Assembly (NCBI GenBank): GCA_947567585.1
Contig: CANONE010000083.1
Span: 1 to 9,089 of the forward strand
Source of the DNA: an uncultured Clostridia bacterium
Lineage (GTDB): Bacteria; Bacillota; Clostridia; Oscillospirales; Acutalibacteraceae
Length of the DNA stretch: 9,089 nucleotides
Direction: 5' to 3'
Each line of letters opens with the position of its first letter. Position 1 is the stretch's first letter. The notes under the pieces were generated by a model. That model saw only the letters and a program-made list of their open reading frames with translations. It had not been told where the DNA came from and made no database searches. A program made the translations under genes and the position numbers. Below are positions 1-7,469 of the stretch, one piece after another.

Positions 1-631
1 ACAGCACGGTGCGGTCGATGGCGCCGGTGCGGCGGAACTCCTGGACGAAGAACTCCGACTCCTCGAAGGTGATGCCGATGGCGGCGAAGACCACGGCGAA
101 GTTGGAGGCCGAGTCCCCCAGCACCTTGGCCTGGCGGGCGATCTGGGCCGCCAGCTGGGCGTGGGGCAGGCCGGAGGCGGAGAAGATGGGCAGCTTCTGG
201 CCCCGGACCAGGGTGTTCAGGCCGTCGATAGCGGACACGCCGGTCTGGATAAACTCCTGGGGATAGTTCCGGGCGGCGGGGTTCATAGGCAGGCCGTTTA
301 CGTCCACCCGGCGGTCCGGCAGAATCTCCGGGCCGTTGTCAATGGGGCGGCCCAGGCCGTCGAAAACCCGGCCCAGCATGTCCTCGCTGACGCCCAGCTC
401 CATGCTGTGGCCCAAGAAACGAACCTTAGAGTTACTGAGGTTAATACCGGTGGAGTTTTCAAACAGCTGCACCAGGGCGTTGCCCTCGTTGATCTCCAAG
501 ACCTTGCAGCGGCGGCGCTCGCCATTGGCCAGCTCGATTTCCGCCAGCTCGTCATAGGCTACATTCTCTACATCCCTGACCAGCATCAGAGGGCCCGCCA
601 CTTCTTGGATGGTTCTATATTCCTTTGGCAT
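1..631 (-). CDS. ntpB: V-type ATPase subunit B, N-terminal part (cut by window edge)
   Basis: This is the regulatory, non-catalytic nucleotide-binding subunit that alternates with A in the cytoplasmic V1 hexamer (also named atpB/vatB). The frame reads from an ATG at 631 to the left edge without a stop, giving 210 codons of a family that is usually about 455-470 residues, so the C-terminal half lies outside the window. The N-terminal beta-barrel (about residues 1-75) starts MPKEYRTIQEVAGPL. The motif GRPIDNGPEILPDRR is at 94-108. At the P-loop position B subunits carry a degenerate sequence, here SASGLPH at 151-157, followed by AQLAAQIARQA, which separates B from A. The start codon overlaps the ntpA stop as TGATG, and an AAAGGAGG ribosome site lies in the end of ntpA, so translation is probably coupled to A. 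The arginine finger and C-terminal domain cannot be inspected. The identity is very secure. Confidence 0.96.
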   Translation of the reverse strand, partial: MPKEYRTIQEVAGPLMLVRDVENVAYDELAEIELANGERRRCKVLEINEGNALVQLFENSTGINLSNSKVRFLGHSMELGVSEDMLGRVFDGLGRPIDNGPEILPDRRVDVNGLPMNPAARNYPQEFIQTGVSAIDGLNTLVRGQKLPIFSASGLPHAQLAAQIARQAKVLGDSASNFAVVFAAIGITFEESEFFVQEFRRTGAIDRTVL

Positions 632-2400
632 CAGAAGTCCTCCTTTGTCTCTGCGGCTTCATGCAGTTCTTTGTCCAGCTGGGCCATGACCTGGCCGAAG
701 GTTTCCTTCACCTTGTCAGGCGCGGTGTACTTAAAGCGGCCGATCTGCTCGCGCACGGGCAGGTCGATAAGCTTCTGAATATCCACGCCATTGGTAAGGG
801 CCTCTCGGGCTTTCTCATAGTAGCCGGTAATCAGCTGCATCATGTGGTGCTGCTTTTCCAAAGAGGTGTAGGTGTCCACCTCGTCAAAGGCGTTCTGATG
901 CAAAAAGTCTTCGCGGATGGACCTAGCTACCTCCAGCTTTAGCCGGTCCGGGGCGGAAAGGGCGTCCATGCCAACCAGCTGCACAATTTCCTGGAGCTCC
1001 GCCTCATCCTGCAAAAGGCCCATCAGCTGGGTGCGCAGGGCGGTCCAGTCCTCGGCCACATGGGTGTTAAACCAGCTCTCCATGTTGTCCAGATACAGGG
1101 AGTAGCTGGTCAGCCAGTTGATGGCCGGGAAGTGGCGCTGCTGGGCCAGGGAGGAATCCAGGCCCCAGAAGACCTTTACGATGCGCAGGGTAGCCTGGGA
1201 TACAGGCTCGGAAATGTCGCCGCCAGGAGGGGAAACCGCGCCGATAACGGACAGGGCGCCTTCCCGCTCTCCAGAGCACAGGGTCCGCACGCTGCCGGCC
1301 CGCTCGTAGAACTGGGCCAGGCGGCTGCCCAGGTAAGCCGGGTAGCCCTCCTCGCCGGGCATCTCTTCCAGACGACCGGACATCTCGCGGAGGGCCTCGG
1401 CCCAGCGGGAGGTGGAGTCGGCCATCAAAGCCACGGAGTAGCCCATGTCTCTGAAATACTCGGCAATGGTGATGCCGGTGTAGATGGAAGCCTCTCGGGC
1501 CGCCACGGGCATGTCGGAGGTGTTGGCGATCAGCACCGTCCGCTGCATCAAGGACTGGCCGGTTTTGGGGTCCACCAGCTCGGGGAACTCGTTCAGAACG
1601 TCGGTCATCTCGTTGCCGCGCTCGCCGCAGCCAATGTAAACCACGATGTCCGCCTCAGCCCACTTGGCCAGCTGGTGCTGCACCACGGTTTTGCCAGAGC
1701 CGAAGGGGCCGGGAACAGCTGCCACGCCGCCCTTGGCGATGGGGAACATGCAGTCCACCACCCGCTGGCCCGTGATCAGGGGCATATCGGGAGAGAGCTT
1801 CTCCTTATAGGGCCGACCCCGGCGGACAGGCCATTTCTGCATGAGCCCCAGGGGATGGGGGCCGTTTTTAGTCTCAACGGTGGCCACTGTGTCGGCTACT
1901 TTGAACTTGCCGGCCTTGATGTCCGTGATCTTCCCCTCCACGCCGGGAGGGACCATGATCTTGTGAGAGACCACCACGGTCTCCTGCACAGTGCCGATGA
2001 TGTCGCCGCCGGTAACCTGGTCTCCGACCTTTACGCTGGGCACGAAGTCCCACTCCAGGTCCCGCTTCAGAGAGGGAACCTCCACGCCGCGCTCCAGGTT
2101 GTTGCCGGAAATCTTCATAATATCGTCCAGCGGGCGCTGAATGCCGTCATAGATACTGGTAATAAGTCCTGGGCCCAGCTCCACGCTCATAGGCTCGCCG
2201 GTAGACTCCACCGGTTCGCCGGGAGCAAGACCCGAAGTCTCCTCGTATACCTGGATGGAGGCTTCGTCGCCGTGAATCTCGATTATCTCGCCAATCAGGC
2301 GGCGTTCGCTGACGCGCACCACGTCGAACATGTTGGCGTCCCGCATGCCTTTCGCGATAACCAGAGGTCCGGCTATTTTTTTGATGGTGCCATTGCTCAT
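631..2400 (-). CDS. ntpA: V-type ATPase catalytic subunit A
   Basis: This is the catalytic subunit of the V1 sector (also atpA/vatA), which binds and hydrolyses or makes ATP at the A/B interface. It has 589 residues, normal for the family. Visible parts, in order, are an N-terminal barrel (1-75), the non-homologous bulge region found in V-type A but not in F-type beta (about 110-190), the Walker A motif GPFGSGKT at 231-238, the catalytic GERGNE at 259-264 with E260 and R261, the Walker B region SVALMADSTSRWAEALRE at 322-339, and PAYLGSRLAQFYERAG at 354-369. The K237, E260 and R261 positions expected for catalysis are present, so the enzyme looks active. The gene lies 24 bp after ntpG and its TGA overlaps the ATG of ntpB. 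Its ribosome site is unusual and is listed separately. Confidence 0.98.
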   Translation of the reverse strand: MSNGTIKKIAGPLVIAKGMRDANMFDVVRVSERRLIGEIIEIHGDEASIQVYEETSGLAPGEPVESTGEPMSVELGPGLITSIYDGIQRPLDDIMKISGNNLERGVEVPSLKRDLEWDFVPSVKVGDQVTGGDIIGTVQETVVVSHKIMVPPGVEGKITDIKAGKFKVADTVATVETKNGPHPLGLMQKWPVRRGRPYKEKLSPDMPLITGQRVVDCMFPIAKGGVAAVPGPFGSGKTVVQHQLAKWAEADIVVYIGCGERGNEMTDVLNEFPELVDPKTGQSLMQRTVLIANTSDMPVAAREASIYTGITIAEYFRDMGYSVALMADSTSRWAEALREMSGRLEEMPGEEGYPAYLGSRLAQFYERAGSVRTLCSGEREGALSVIGAVSPPGGDISEPVSQATLRIVKVFWGLDSSLAQQRHFPAINWLTSYSLYLDNMESWFNTHVAEDWTALRTQLMGLLQDEAELQEIVQLVGMDALSAPDRLKLEVARSIREDFLHQNAFDEVDTYTSLEKQHHMMQLITGYYEKAREALTNGVDIQKLIDLPVREQIGRFKYTAPDKVKETFGQVMAQLDKELHEAAETKEDF

Positions 2401-2407
2401 GTTTACC

Positions 2408-2414
2408 GATCACC
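2408..2414 (-). promoter_or_regulatory. Shifted ribosome binding site GGTGATC for ntpA
   Basis: Upstream of the ntpA ATG there is no AGGAGG. Instead GGTGATC lies 7 nt before the ATG. It is complementary to GATCACC, the stretch just 5' of the CCTCC core at the 3' end of 16S rRNA, so it could act as a shifted Shine-Dalgarno site. It differs from the strong AGGAGG-type sites of most other genes in this operon, although A is needed in three copies per complex. Confidence 0.45.
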
Positions 2415-2424
2415 CGTTTCTTTA

Positions 2425-2745
2425 TTAGTTGCCGTTGAAAATGATATCGGAGCCAACAGCCTGCTCCACGGAATGCTTGACCATATTGAGCCCCAGGCCC
2501 GTGTTGCCGTGTACGCCGGGAATGGGGATCACGGCGGGCAGCAGGCTTTCCCGGCAGCGGTCCAGCTCGGGGGCTAGACCCTCAGCCAGGGCCTCGGTGA
2601 TATAGATCACGGCATAGTCCTGTTCCGAAAGGCGCCGCAGGGTTTTAGCGCCCTCTTCACTGTTTGAGACCGGGAACACCTCCAGCCCCAGGGCCGCGAA
2701 GCCGTAGATGCTGTCGCGGTCGCCCAAAACTGCTATCCTATACAT
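2425..2745 (-). CDS. ntpG: V-type ATPase subunit F
   Basis: This small rotor subunit binds subunit D in the central stalk and stimulates ATPase activity (called NtpG in Enterococcus, AtpF elsewhere). It has 106 residues, the usual size. The N-terminus MYRIAVLGDRDSIYGFAALG is the typical start of the Rossmann-like F fold, followed by an alternating beta/alpha pattern and the stretch YAVIYITEALAE (about 44-55). The C-terminal segment with IPIPG (about 73-77) is also family-like. Its ATG lies inside the last codons of ntpC (8-bp overlap) with GAGGG 6 nt upstream, so translation is likely coupled to C. The family call rests on the N-terminal motif, length and operon position, and is secure. Confidence 0.94.
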   Translation of the reverse strand: MYRIAVLGDRDSIYGFAALGLEVFPVSNSEEGAKTLRRLSEQDYAVIYITEALAEGLAPELDRCRESLLPAVIPIPGVHGNTGLGLNMVKHSVEQAVGSDIIFNGN

Positions 2746-3697
2746 ACATTTCCCTCAGTCTTTCCCGGATCATACCGTCGTCCAGCTCGTTGAGCTTGCC
2801 GGAGAGAATGATCCGCACGGTGCTGATCTCATTGCGCCGGGCGATGACAAAGGCGAACAAGGGGCCCACTGTAAAGGGATTGCGCTTTTGCTCCTTCACA
2901 AGGTCCATCACCCGGTCGTCGCACCACTTCTCAAAAGCGGAGTAGGACTCTTTCAGCCGGTCCCCGGCCTCCCCATAGGGGGTGACGGAAAGATAGGCGA
3001 AAAGATCGTCCAGGCCCTTACAGGCCGCAGCCGCCAGGCTCCCGATGTCCAGCGTGCCGCAGGGGGCCAGGGCCATATCCAAAAAGGCCCGGCTTTTCCC
3101 GGTTTTGCAGGCCCGCACCGCCACCTTGATGTTGGAGGTAGCGCACAGCAGCTCCGCGTAATCCATCAGAATGGGGGTCTTGCTCTCTTTGCCGCAGTCC
3201 AAAACGTCCACAAGGCAGGCCCGGTCCAGAATAATATCGCACAGCTGGCCGTCTTCCTTTTGTAAAAGCGCGTGATAGGCTTCCCCGGCGGCCGTTGCCA
3301 TTTTCTCCGGCAGGGGGGAGAAATCCCCCTCCCGAACGCAGCGCAGCATGAGCTGGGGATCGATGGCCCCGCCGGGGAGAAACACCTCATGGGGCTCCAC
3401 GCCGGTGACCACCGCCTTAATAGCGGCCTTTAGATTATTATAGTCGGTGGGGAACAGAAGCACCTTAAAGGGCGTAAGGTCCTTGGTAAGCTCATGGATA
3501 AAGGCCCAGGTTTTCTCCTCCTCGGCGGCTAAGACAGCCTCGGCGGAGGAGCCGGCCTCCCAGCCCTTGTCCGAGAGGGTGCGCAGGCACTCGTCATAGC
3601 TTCTGCAGGCCATGAGCTGGTCCACGTCCTGGCGGCTTAAAAGCCCCAGCTCCCGGGCGCGCACCCGCGCCACCGCGTAGATGTATTCCTCTTTCAT
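2738..3697 (-). CDS. ntpC: V-type ATPase subunit C
   Basis: This is the socket subunit (equivalent to eukaryotic subunit d / AC39) that links the central stalk D-F to the proteolipid ring. It has 319 residues, within the family range of about 320-380. The start MKEEYIYAVARVRARELGLL is typical, followed by an all-helical protein with the recurring pattern of three similar helical repeats. The stretch LFPTDYNNLKAAIKA (about 81-95) matches the conserved repeat core, and no transmembrane segment is seen. AAAGGAAG lies a few bases before the ATG. It begins 30 bp after ntpE and overlaps ntpG by 8 bp. Nothing looks broken. Confidence 0.95.
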   Translation of the reverse strand: MKEEYIYAVARVRARELGLLSRQDVDQLMACRSYDECLRTLSDKGWEAGSSAEAVLAAEEEKTWAFIHELTKDLTPFKVLLFPTDYNNLKAAIKAVVTGVEPHEVFLPGGAIDPQLMLRCVREGDFSPLPEKMATAAGEAYHALLQKEDGQLCDIILDRACLVDVLDCGKESKTPILMDYAELLCATSNIKVAVRACKTGKSRAFLDMALAPCGTLDIGSLAAAACKGLDDLFAYLSVTPYGEAGDRLKESYSAFEKWCDDRVMDLVKEQKRNPFTVGPLFAFVIARRNEISTVRIILSGKLNELDDGMIRERLREMYV

Positions 3698-3727
3698 AGA
3701 TGGCTTCCTTTCTTCGGGGCTTTCGCG

Positions 3728-4321
3728 CTATGCCGCGGGGAACAGCAGCCGGCCGGCCGCGTCCCGCAGAGCGTCGTAGGCGTCCTCGAAAATGGCGTCG
3801 AAGGTACAGTTGATATCCACGCCGCCGTAAACCAGCAGGAAGCCGCTGCCTATCTCATAGGGCTGCGGGGAAATGGTGACCTCCGCCTTTGGCACGGCCT
3901 TGCGCATCCGGGCCAAAAAGTCGTCGGGCAGGCGGGCAAGGTCCCGCTTACAGAGCCGCATCTCCCCCCGGCCCTCCTGGGCAAAGCGGACGTATAGGCT
4001 TAAAAGCGTCTCGAAGTATTCCCCGTCCGGAGCGTTTTCCAAGGATTCCCGGGCCGCGGCCACCGCCTCCCGGATGAGCTCCTGCTTAAAGACCAGTATC
4101 TGGTTGCGCTTTTCCAGCTCCGCCGCGGACTGTGCCCGGTTGCGGATATCCTGTGCCCGGCGCTCCCCTTCCTTAATCACGGCGGCGGCCTTTTCCTTAG
4201 CCTCCTCCTGGGCTTTCTGGGAGATCTCACCGGCCTTGGCCCGGGCCTCGGAAAGCAGAGCCTCTGCTTCCTGCTGGCCGTCGCCGGCGATCTGGCTCAA
4301 TATAGATTCCAGTCCCGTCAT
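3728..4321 (-). CDS. ntpE: V-type ATPase subunit E (peripheral stalk)
   Basis: This subunit pairs with the G-type subunit (here ntpF) to make the peripheral stalks that hold the A/B hexamer against rotation. It has 197 residues, the usual length. Residues about 15-90 form a long charged coiled coil rich in Ala, Glu, Lys and Arg. Residues about 100-197 form the globular C-terminal domain, with the family-like segment IGSGFLLVYGGVDINCTFD (157-175) that binds the top of V1. GAGGAGGG precedes the ATG. The gene sits 37 bp after ntpK and 30 bp before ntpC, as in the E. hirae order. Confidence 0.95.
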   Translation of the reverse strand: MTGLESILSQIAGDGQQEAEALLSEARAKAGEISQKAQEEAKEKAAAVIKEGERRAQDIRNRAQSAAELEKRNQILVFKQELIREAVAAARESLENAPDGEYFETLLSLYVRFAQEGRGEMRLCKRDLARLPDDFLARMRKAVPKAEVTISPQPYEIGSGFLLVYGGVDINCTFDAIFEDAYDALRDAAGRLLFPAA

Positions 4322-4358
4322 GGATTTCCCTCCTCTCTGCGAATATCCGGCGTCAGGC

Positions 4359-4868
4359 TCATACCGGGATGGTGCCGATGCTGGTGATGGCCAGAATGGA
4401 GATCAGCAGAGCCAGAACAGCGTAGGTTTCCACCATGGCGGGGAAGATCATGGACTTACCGAACTGGTCAGGGCGCTTAGCGACGAGAGAGATGGAGGAC
4501 ACGGCGGCCTTGGCCTGCCACTTGGCGGAAACCATGCCTACAATGGCCATGGGCAGGCAGGCGGCCAGGTACAAAAGCCCCTTGGCCAGAGAGATATCGG
4601 AGCTGCCGCCCAGAATGCCGATCTGGGTCAGGGTAACGAAGCCGATCAGGAGGCCGTAAATGCCCTGGGTGCCGGGGAGCAGCTGGAGAATCAGAACCTT
4701 ACCGAACTGGCTGGGGTCCTCGGTGACAACCCCGGCGGCGGCCTGGCCGGTCATGCCAACGCCGATGGCGGAACCAATGCCGCCCATCAAAGCTGCCAGC
4801 ACAGCGCCCAGCAGCGCGAACACGATGCCTAACTGGCCCCAATCGAATACCAAAGCAGAAATATCCAT
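4359..4868 (-). CDS. ntpK: V-type ATPase proteolipid subunit K with Na+-type binding residues
   Basis: This is the membrane rotor ring subunit that carries the coupling ion. It has 169 residues and four hydrophobic segments (about 11-36, 57-84, 93-119 and 139-166), arranged as two fused hairpins as in eukaryotic and Enterococcus proteolipids. The first hairpin has LLPGTQG (63-69) with Gln in place of the ion-binding acid; the second has MVETYA (145-150) with the single acid E147. By alignment from memory with E. hirae NtpK, whose Na+ ligands are L61, T64, Q65, Q110 and E139, the matching residues are L64, T67, Q68, Q118 and E147, all kept. This favours Na+ coupling. GGAGG lies 8 nt before the ATG, inside the end of ntpI; the gap to ntpI is only 3 bp. 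Confidence 0.97.
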   Translation of the reverse strand: MDISALVFDWGQLGIVFALLGAVLAALMGGIGSAIGVGMTGQAAAGVVTEDPSQFGKVLILQLLPGTQGIYGLLIGFVTLTQIGILGGSSDISLAKGLLYLAACLPMAIVGMVSAKWQAKAAVSSISLVAKRPDQFGKSMIFPAMVETYAVLALLISILAITSIGTIPV

Positions 4869-4871
4869 TTT

Positions 4872-6890
4872 TTATTCCTCCGTAAATTTGAAATATTTTG
4901 TATTGGCAGCAAAGGGCTGGAATTTGCGCCCGCCGCCTTCATAAAACTTACCGAAGAACTCCACGTACTGCAAACGGTTGGTATGTACGTAGGCGCCCAG
5001 CAAGTTTATGAGCAGATTGAGAACATGGCCGACAATAAATACAAAAATGAACAAAATCACGCCGACTACGCCCCCGCCCGCCATGGTGCCCAGCATATTG
5101 AACACCTGGGCGATAACGCCCGTGGCAAGGCCCAGAGCCAGCAGGCGGGAATAGGACAGAATGTCCGAAAGCCAGCTGGATACGCCGTAAAGGCCGTAAA
5201 GGCCCTTCAAAAAGCGCTTTACGCCCCGGCTCTCCCGGCCGGAGGTAGCCACAATCCCCACCGCGCCAATGGCCGCGAACACCAAAGCGATGGTGGTGAC
5301 AATGGAGGGGATGGCAATGGACAGGCCCATCATCTCCTGGAACATGTCAAGGGACACCAGGGCGATGATCAGGCCCCCTACCAGCATATACCAGAAGCCG
5401 GAATCATAAAGGGCGTCCAGATACTTGCCCCGCTTGCACAGCTGGTAAATCTGCATGGCAAGCCCGGCGAACAGGTGGATGATGCCCAGAAGGAACGAGA
5501 AGAGCATCAGCCGCATGGGCTGCTCCAGGGGGGCGAACCATAGGGGCTGTACAATAATCTCATTGCCAAAGAAGGTGCGGGAGATCACCGTAATGGCGTC
5601 GCCGAAATAGCTGCCGAACAGCACGCCCCAGAACATGGTGGAAAGCCCGCAGAAGAAGAACATCCGCATGGTTTTACGAAGGCTCTCTTCAATGTTTTTA
5701 AACTTCAGCAGCACAATGCCCGTGCATAGGGAAATCAAGAATCCATATGCGGCGTCGGAGAGCATCATGCCAAAAAGCACATAGTAGAATACGCACATAA
5801 CCTTGGAAGGGTCTACCTCGCCCTTACCGGGCAGGCTATAGCCTTCGATGACGCCCTCCACCGGCGCGGAGAAGAAGCCGTTTCTAAGCTTCACCGGCAA
5901 GCCCTCTTTATCGGCCGGGGTCTCCAGCTCTACAAAGGCGCCATAGCGGTCTTCCAGCGCCTCCTGGAGCTCCTTGGCGGTTGTGGCCTCCACATATCCC
6001 GTGAGGTAGAAGGTATGGGGGCTCTGCCACAGGTCGCCCAAAACCTGATACTTATTAGCCCGCATGGCGTAGTAATCAGACGTGAACAGCAGGTCCTGCC
6101 GGCGGCCCGCGAAGGACTTAATCTCTTCCTGCGCAGACTGGATATCCGCTTCGGCGGCCTTGATCCGCTCTCGAAGGGTCTCCGCCCGCTGGGCGGGGGG
6201 CGTCTTGGAGGGAGCGGCGGGGTAAGTAAAGCCCATGCCCCGCAGGGCGGCTTCCACCTTCATCCCGTATTTTCCAAGGCACACTACAAACACGCAGGTC
6301 TGCTGGGGCTGGCTGCTGACAACCTCTACCTCTACTCCGGAAGCGTCCGGCGCCTCCTTGGCCAGCTGGGTTTTCACCTGAGCGGCGGTAAGCTCCTCTG
6401 GAAAGGAGCCGATAAACACGCTGGTAGAGCCGGTGCCCACTGTGCGCATGGAGATGTCTAAGGCCATCCAAGGCTTTAGGGCCTCCAGCTGGGTTTCAAA
6501 CCGGGCGATTTCCGCCTGCTGGTCGGCAATGCGCTTGCCCAGGGCCACCAGCCGGGAGGCGGCCTTGTTCAGCTCCGGGGCGGCCGCGGCGGTTTCATCA
6601 TACTGCTGGGCGGTAATACCCGTGCGCCCTTCCAGCATAGCCAGCATAGGCTTATCCGGGACGGCATAGCGGTCCAGAATTTCCACCGCGTTTACAATAA
6701 GCTGGGCGTTCTTTTCAAATGTCTGCCGTGCGGAAGCGGTATCCGTTTTGGCGAAGGGGCCCATTTCGTCCATGGGCTTCTCCGGGCTGTTGACCTCCAC
6801 GGCGGCTTTGCGCTGCAGCATTTCCAAAATCTTTTTGCGGTTGTTTTTCAGCGCGTACACATGAATGCGCCGCATTTCCACTACCGCCAT
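4872..6890 (-). CDS. ntpI: V-type ATPase subunit I (a subunit, ion channel stator)
   Basis: This is the stator that provides the ion half-channels beside the proteolipid ring (homologue of Vph1/subunit a). It has 672 residues from the chosen start, normal for the bacterial family. The N-terminal half (about 1-360) is a soluble arm with helical coiled-coil stretches; the C-terminal half (about 365-635) has about seven or eight membrane segments. The hallmark YSRLLALGLA is at 580-589, with R582 matching the essential arginine facing the proteolipid glutamate. A second conserved arginine, R639, lies near the end before LQYVEFFGKFYEGGG. Three in-frame starts compete: TTG at 6899, ATG at 6896 and ATG at 6890. 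AGGAGG at 6901-6906 is 1, 4 and 10 nt away respectively. I chose 6890 because it gives a family-like MAVVEMRRIH start; 6896 is nearly as likely. Confidence 0.95.
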   Translation of the reverse strand: MAVVEMRRIHVYALKNNRKKILEMLQRKAAVEVNSPEKPMDEMGPFAKTDTASARQTFEKNAQLIVNAVEILDRYAVPDKPMLAMLEGRTGITAQQYDETAAAAPELNKAASRLVALGKRIADQQAEIARFETQLEALKPWMALDISMRTVGTGSTSVFIGSFPEELTAAQVKTQLAKEAPDASGVEVEVVSSQPQQTCVFVVCLGKYGMKVEAALRGMGFTYPAAPSKTPPAQRAETLRERIKAAEADIQSAQEEIKSFAGRRQDLLFTSDYYAMRANKYQVLGDLWQSPHTFYLTGYVEATTAKELQEALEDRYGAFVELETPADKEGLPVKLRNGFFSAPVEGVIEGYSLPGKGEVDPSKVMCVFYYVLFGMMLSDAAYGFLISLCTGIVLLKFKNIEESLRKTMRMFFFCGLSTMFWGVLFGSYFGDAITVISRTFFGNEIIVQPLWFAPLEQPMRLMLFSFLLGIIHLFAGLAMQIYQLCKRGKYLDALYDSGFWYMLVGGLIIALVSLDMFQEMMGLSIAIPSIVTTIALVFAAIGAVGIVATSGRESRGVKRFLKGLYGLYGVSSWLSDILSYSRLLALGLATGVIAQVFNMLGTMAGGGVVGVILFIFVFIVGHVLNLLINLLGAYVHTNRLQYVEFFGKFYEGGGRKFQPFAANTKYFKFTEE

Positions 6891-6900
6891 CTGCATCAAA

Positions 6901-6906
6901 CCTCCT
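6901..6906 (-). promoter_or_regulatory. Ribosome binding site of ntpI that limits the start choice
   Basis: A perfect AGGAGG lies 1 nt from a TTG (6899), 4 nt from an ATG (6896) and 10 nt from another ATG (6890). The TTG is too close to be used. The two ATGs differ by two residues only, so the protein is essentially unaffected. Confidence 0.75.
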
Positions 6907-6919
6907 TGTGTTGAGCCTG

Positions 6920-6940
6920 TTTGAAAGCTCTGTTTTCAAA
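6920..6940 (-). other. Small hairpin between ntpF and ntpI
   Basis: TTTGAAA and TTTCAAA form a perfect 7-bp stem around a 7-nt loop in the 56-bp gap between the ntpF stop and the ntpI start. There is no T-run after it, so it is not an intrinsic terminator. It is AT-rich and weak. It could affect RNA processing or the stoichiometry between the first gene and the rest of the operon, or be chance. Confidence 0.4.
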
Positions 6941-6946
6941 TAGCGC

Positions 6947-7264
6947 TCAGGTCTTACCCAAAACGATCTTCCGAATCTCTTCCACGACCTTGCCGCGGCC
7001 CTCTTGGGCGCTTTGGCGCAGGCGGTCCTGTTCCTGCTGGGTTTCCTTTTTATATCCGGCGCTGAACTTTTCCGCGTCGGCCCGGGCTACCCCCAACAGA
7101 ACCTCAGCCTTTTTCCGGGCCTCCTTCACGGCGGCCCCCACTGTTTGCTTGCCCTGGGCGGCGGCCTCCGCCAGCAAACGCTGGCTCTCTTCCTTGGCCT
7201 GCGCCACGGCGTCACGGGCTTTCAGCTCAGCGTCGCTGATGGCCTGCATGGTCTCTTTTGCCAA
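6947..7264 (-). CDS. ntpF: V-type ATPase G/H-type subunit (peripheral stalk)
   Basis: This first gene of the operon encodes a 105-residue protein that is almost entirely a charged helix, rich in Ala, Glu, Lys, Arg and Gln (about residues 8-98), with no membrane segment. That is what is expected of the G-type subunit (NtpF in Enterococcus; annotated as AtpH or subunit G/H elsewhere) that forms a coiled coil with subunit E. Sequence alone would fit many coiled-coil proteins; position directly before ntpI, as in E. hirae, makes the call firm. The start is TTG at 7264, with AGGAGG 9 nt upstream. The first internal ATG (7249) would lie 24 nt from that site and is rejected. A TTG start on the lead gene may lower its translation. 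Confidence 0.88.
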   Translation of the reverse strand: MAKETMQAISDAELKARDAVAQAKEESQRLLAEAAAQGKQTVGAAVKEARKKAEVLLGVARADAEKFSAGYKKETQQEQDRLRQSAQEGRGKVVEEIRKIVLGKT

Positions 7265-7273
7265 TCTCTTTCA

Positions 7274-7279
7274 CCTCCT
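7274..7279 (-). promoter_or_regulatory. Ribosome binding site deciding the TTG start of ntpF
   Basis: AGGAGG (extended AGGAGGTGA) lies 9 nt before TTG at 7264. No ATG or usable GTG sits at this distance, so this site fixes the unusual TTG as the start of ntpF. Confidence 0.75.
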
Positions 7280-7369
7280 GCATACCCGTGTTCCGCCTGG
7301 CGTGCCGCAAGGCGTAGCGGGAAAATAGTTGGGTAGAAGCTGCCTTGGGCGGCCGGCGGACCTCTTTAT

Positions 7370-7399
7370 AAAGAACAAAAGGCCCTTCGGTTTCCGGGC
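7370..7399 (-). terminator. Candidate attenuator terminator in the leader
   Basis: GCCC (7396-7399) pairs with GGGC (7382-7385) and GG (7394-7395) with CC (7389-7390), around an AAA loop with a 3-nt bulge on one side. The hairpin is followed by CTTTTGTTCTTT. The stem is short and the T-run is interrupted, so it would be a weak terminator, which fits a conditional one. The GGGCC arm can instead pair downstream with GGTCC. Confidence 0.35.
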
Positions 7400-7469
7400 A
7401 AAGGCAGGGACCCATCCCCCGCCCTTTGACAAGTCCTGTGATTCGGGGGGAACGGAGCCTCCCCGGCAC

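Noticed and set aside
1060..2577. 505-codon open frame on the plus strand
   Set aside because: It is the antisense shadow of ntpA and ntpG in GC-rich DNA; it has no family motifs, is rich in His/Gly/Ala as antisense frames are, and opposes a gene with unmistakable catalytic motifs.
3873..4832. 319-codon open frame on the plus strand
   Set aside because: It is antisense to ntpE and ntpK and crosses both genes; no ribosome site or domain supports it.
7411..7424. G-quadruplex in the leader
   Set aside because: Only three runs of three or more G occur close together on the minus strand, so a stable three-layer quadruplex is not supported.
7339..7469. Possible 6S RNA or SRP RNA
   Set aside because: The stretch lacks the SRP core GGAAG/AGCAG tetraloop region and I see no long rod with a central bubble as in 6S RNA; the short AAGGCAGCTTC-like similarity is not enough.
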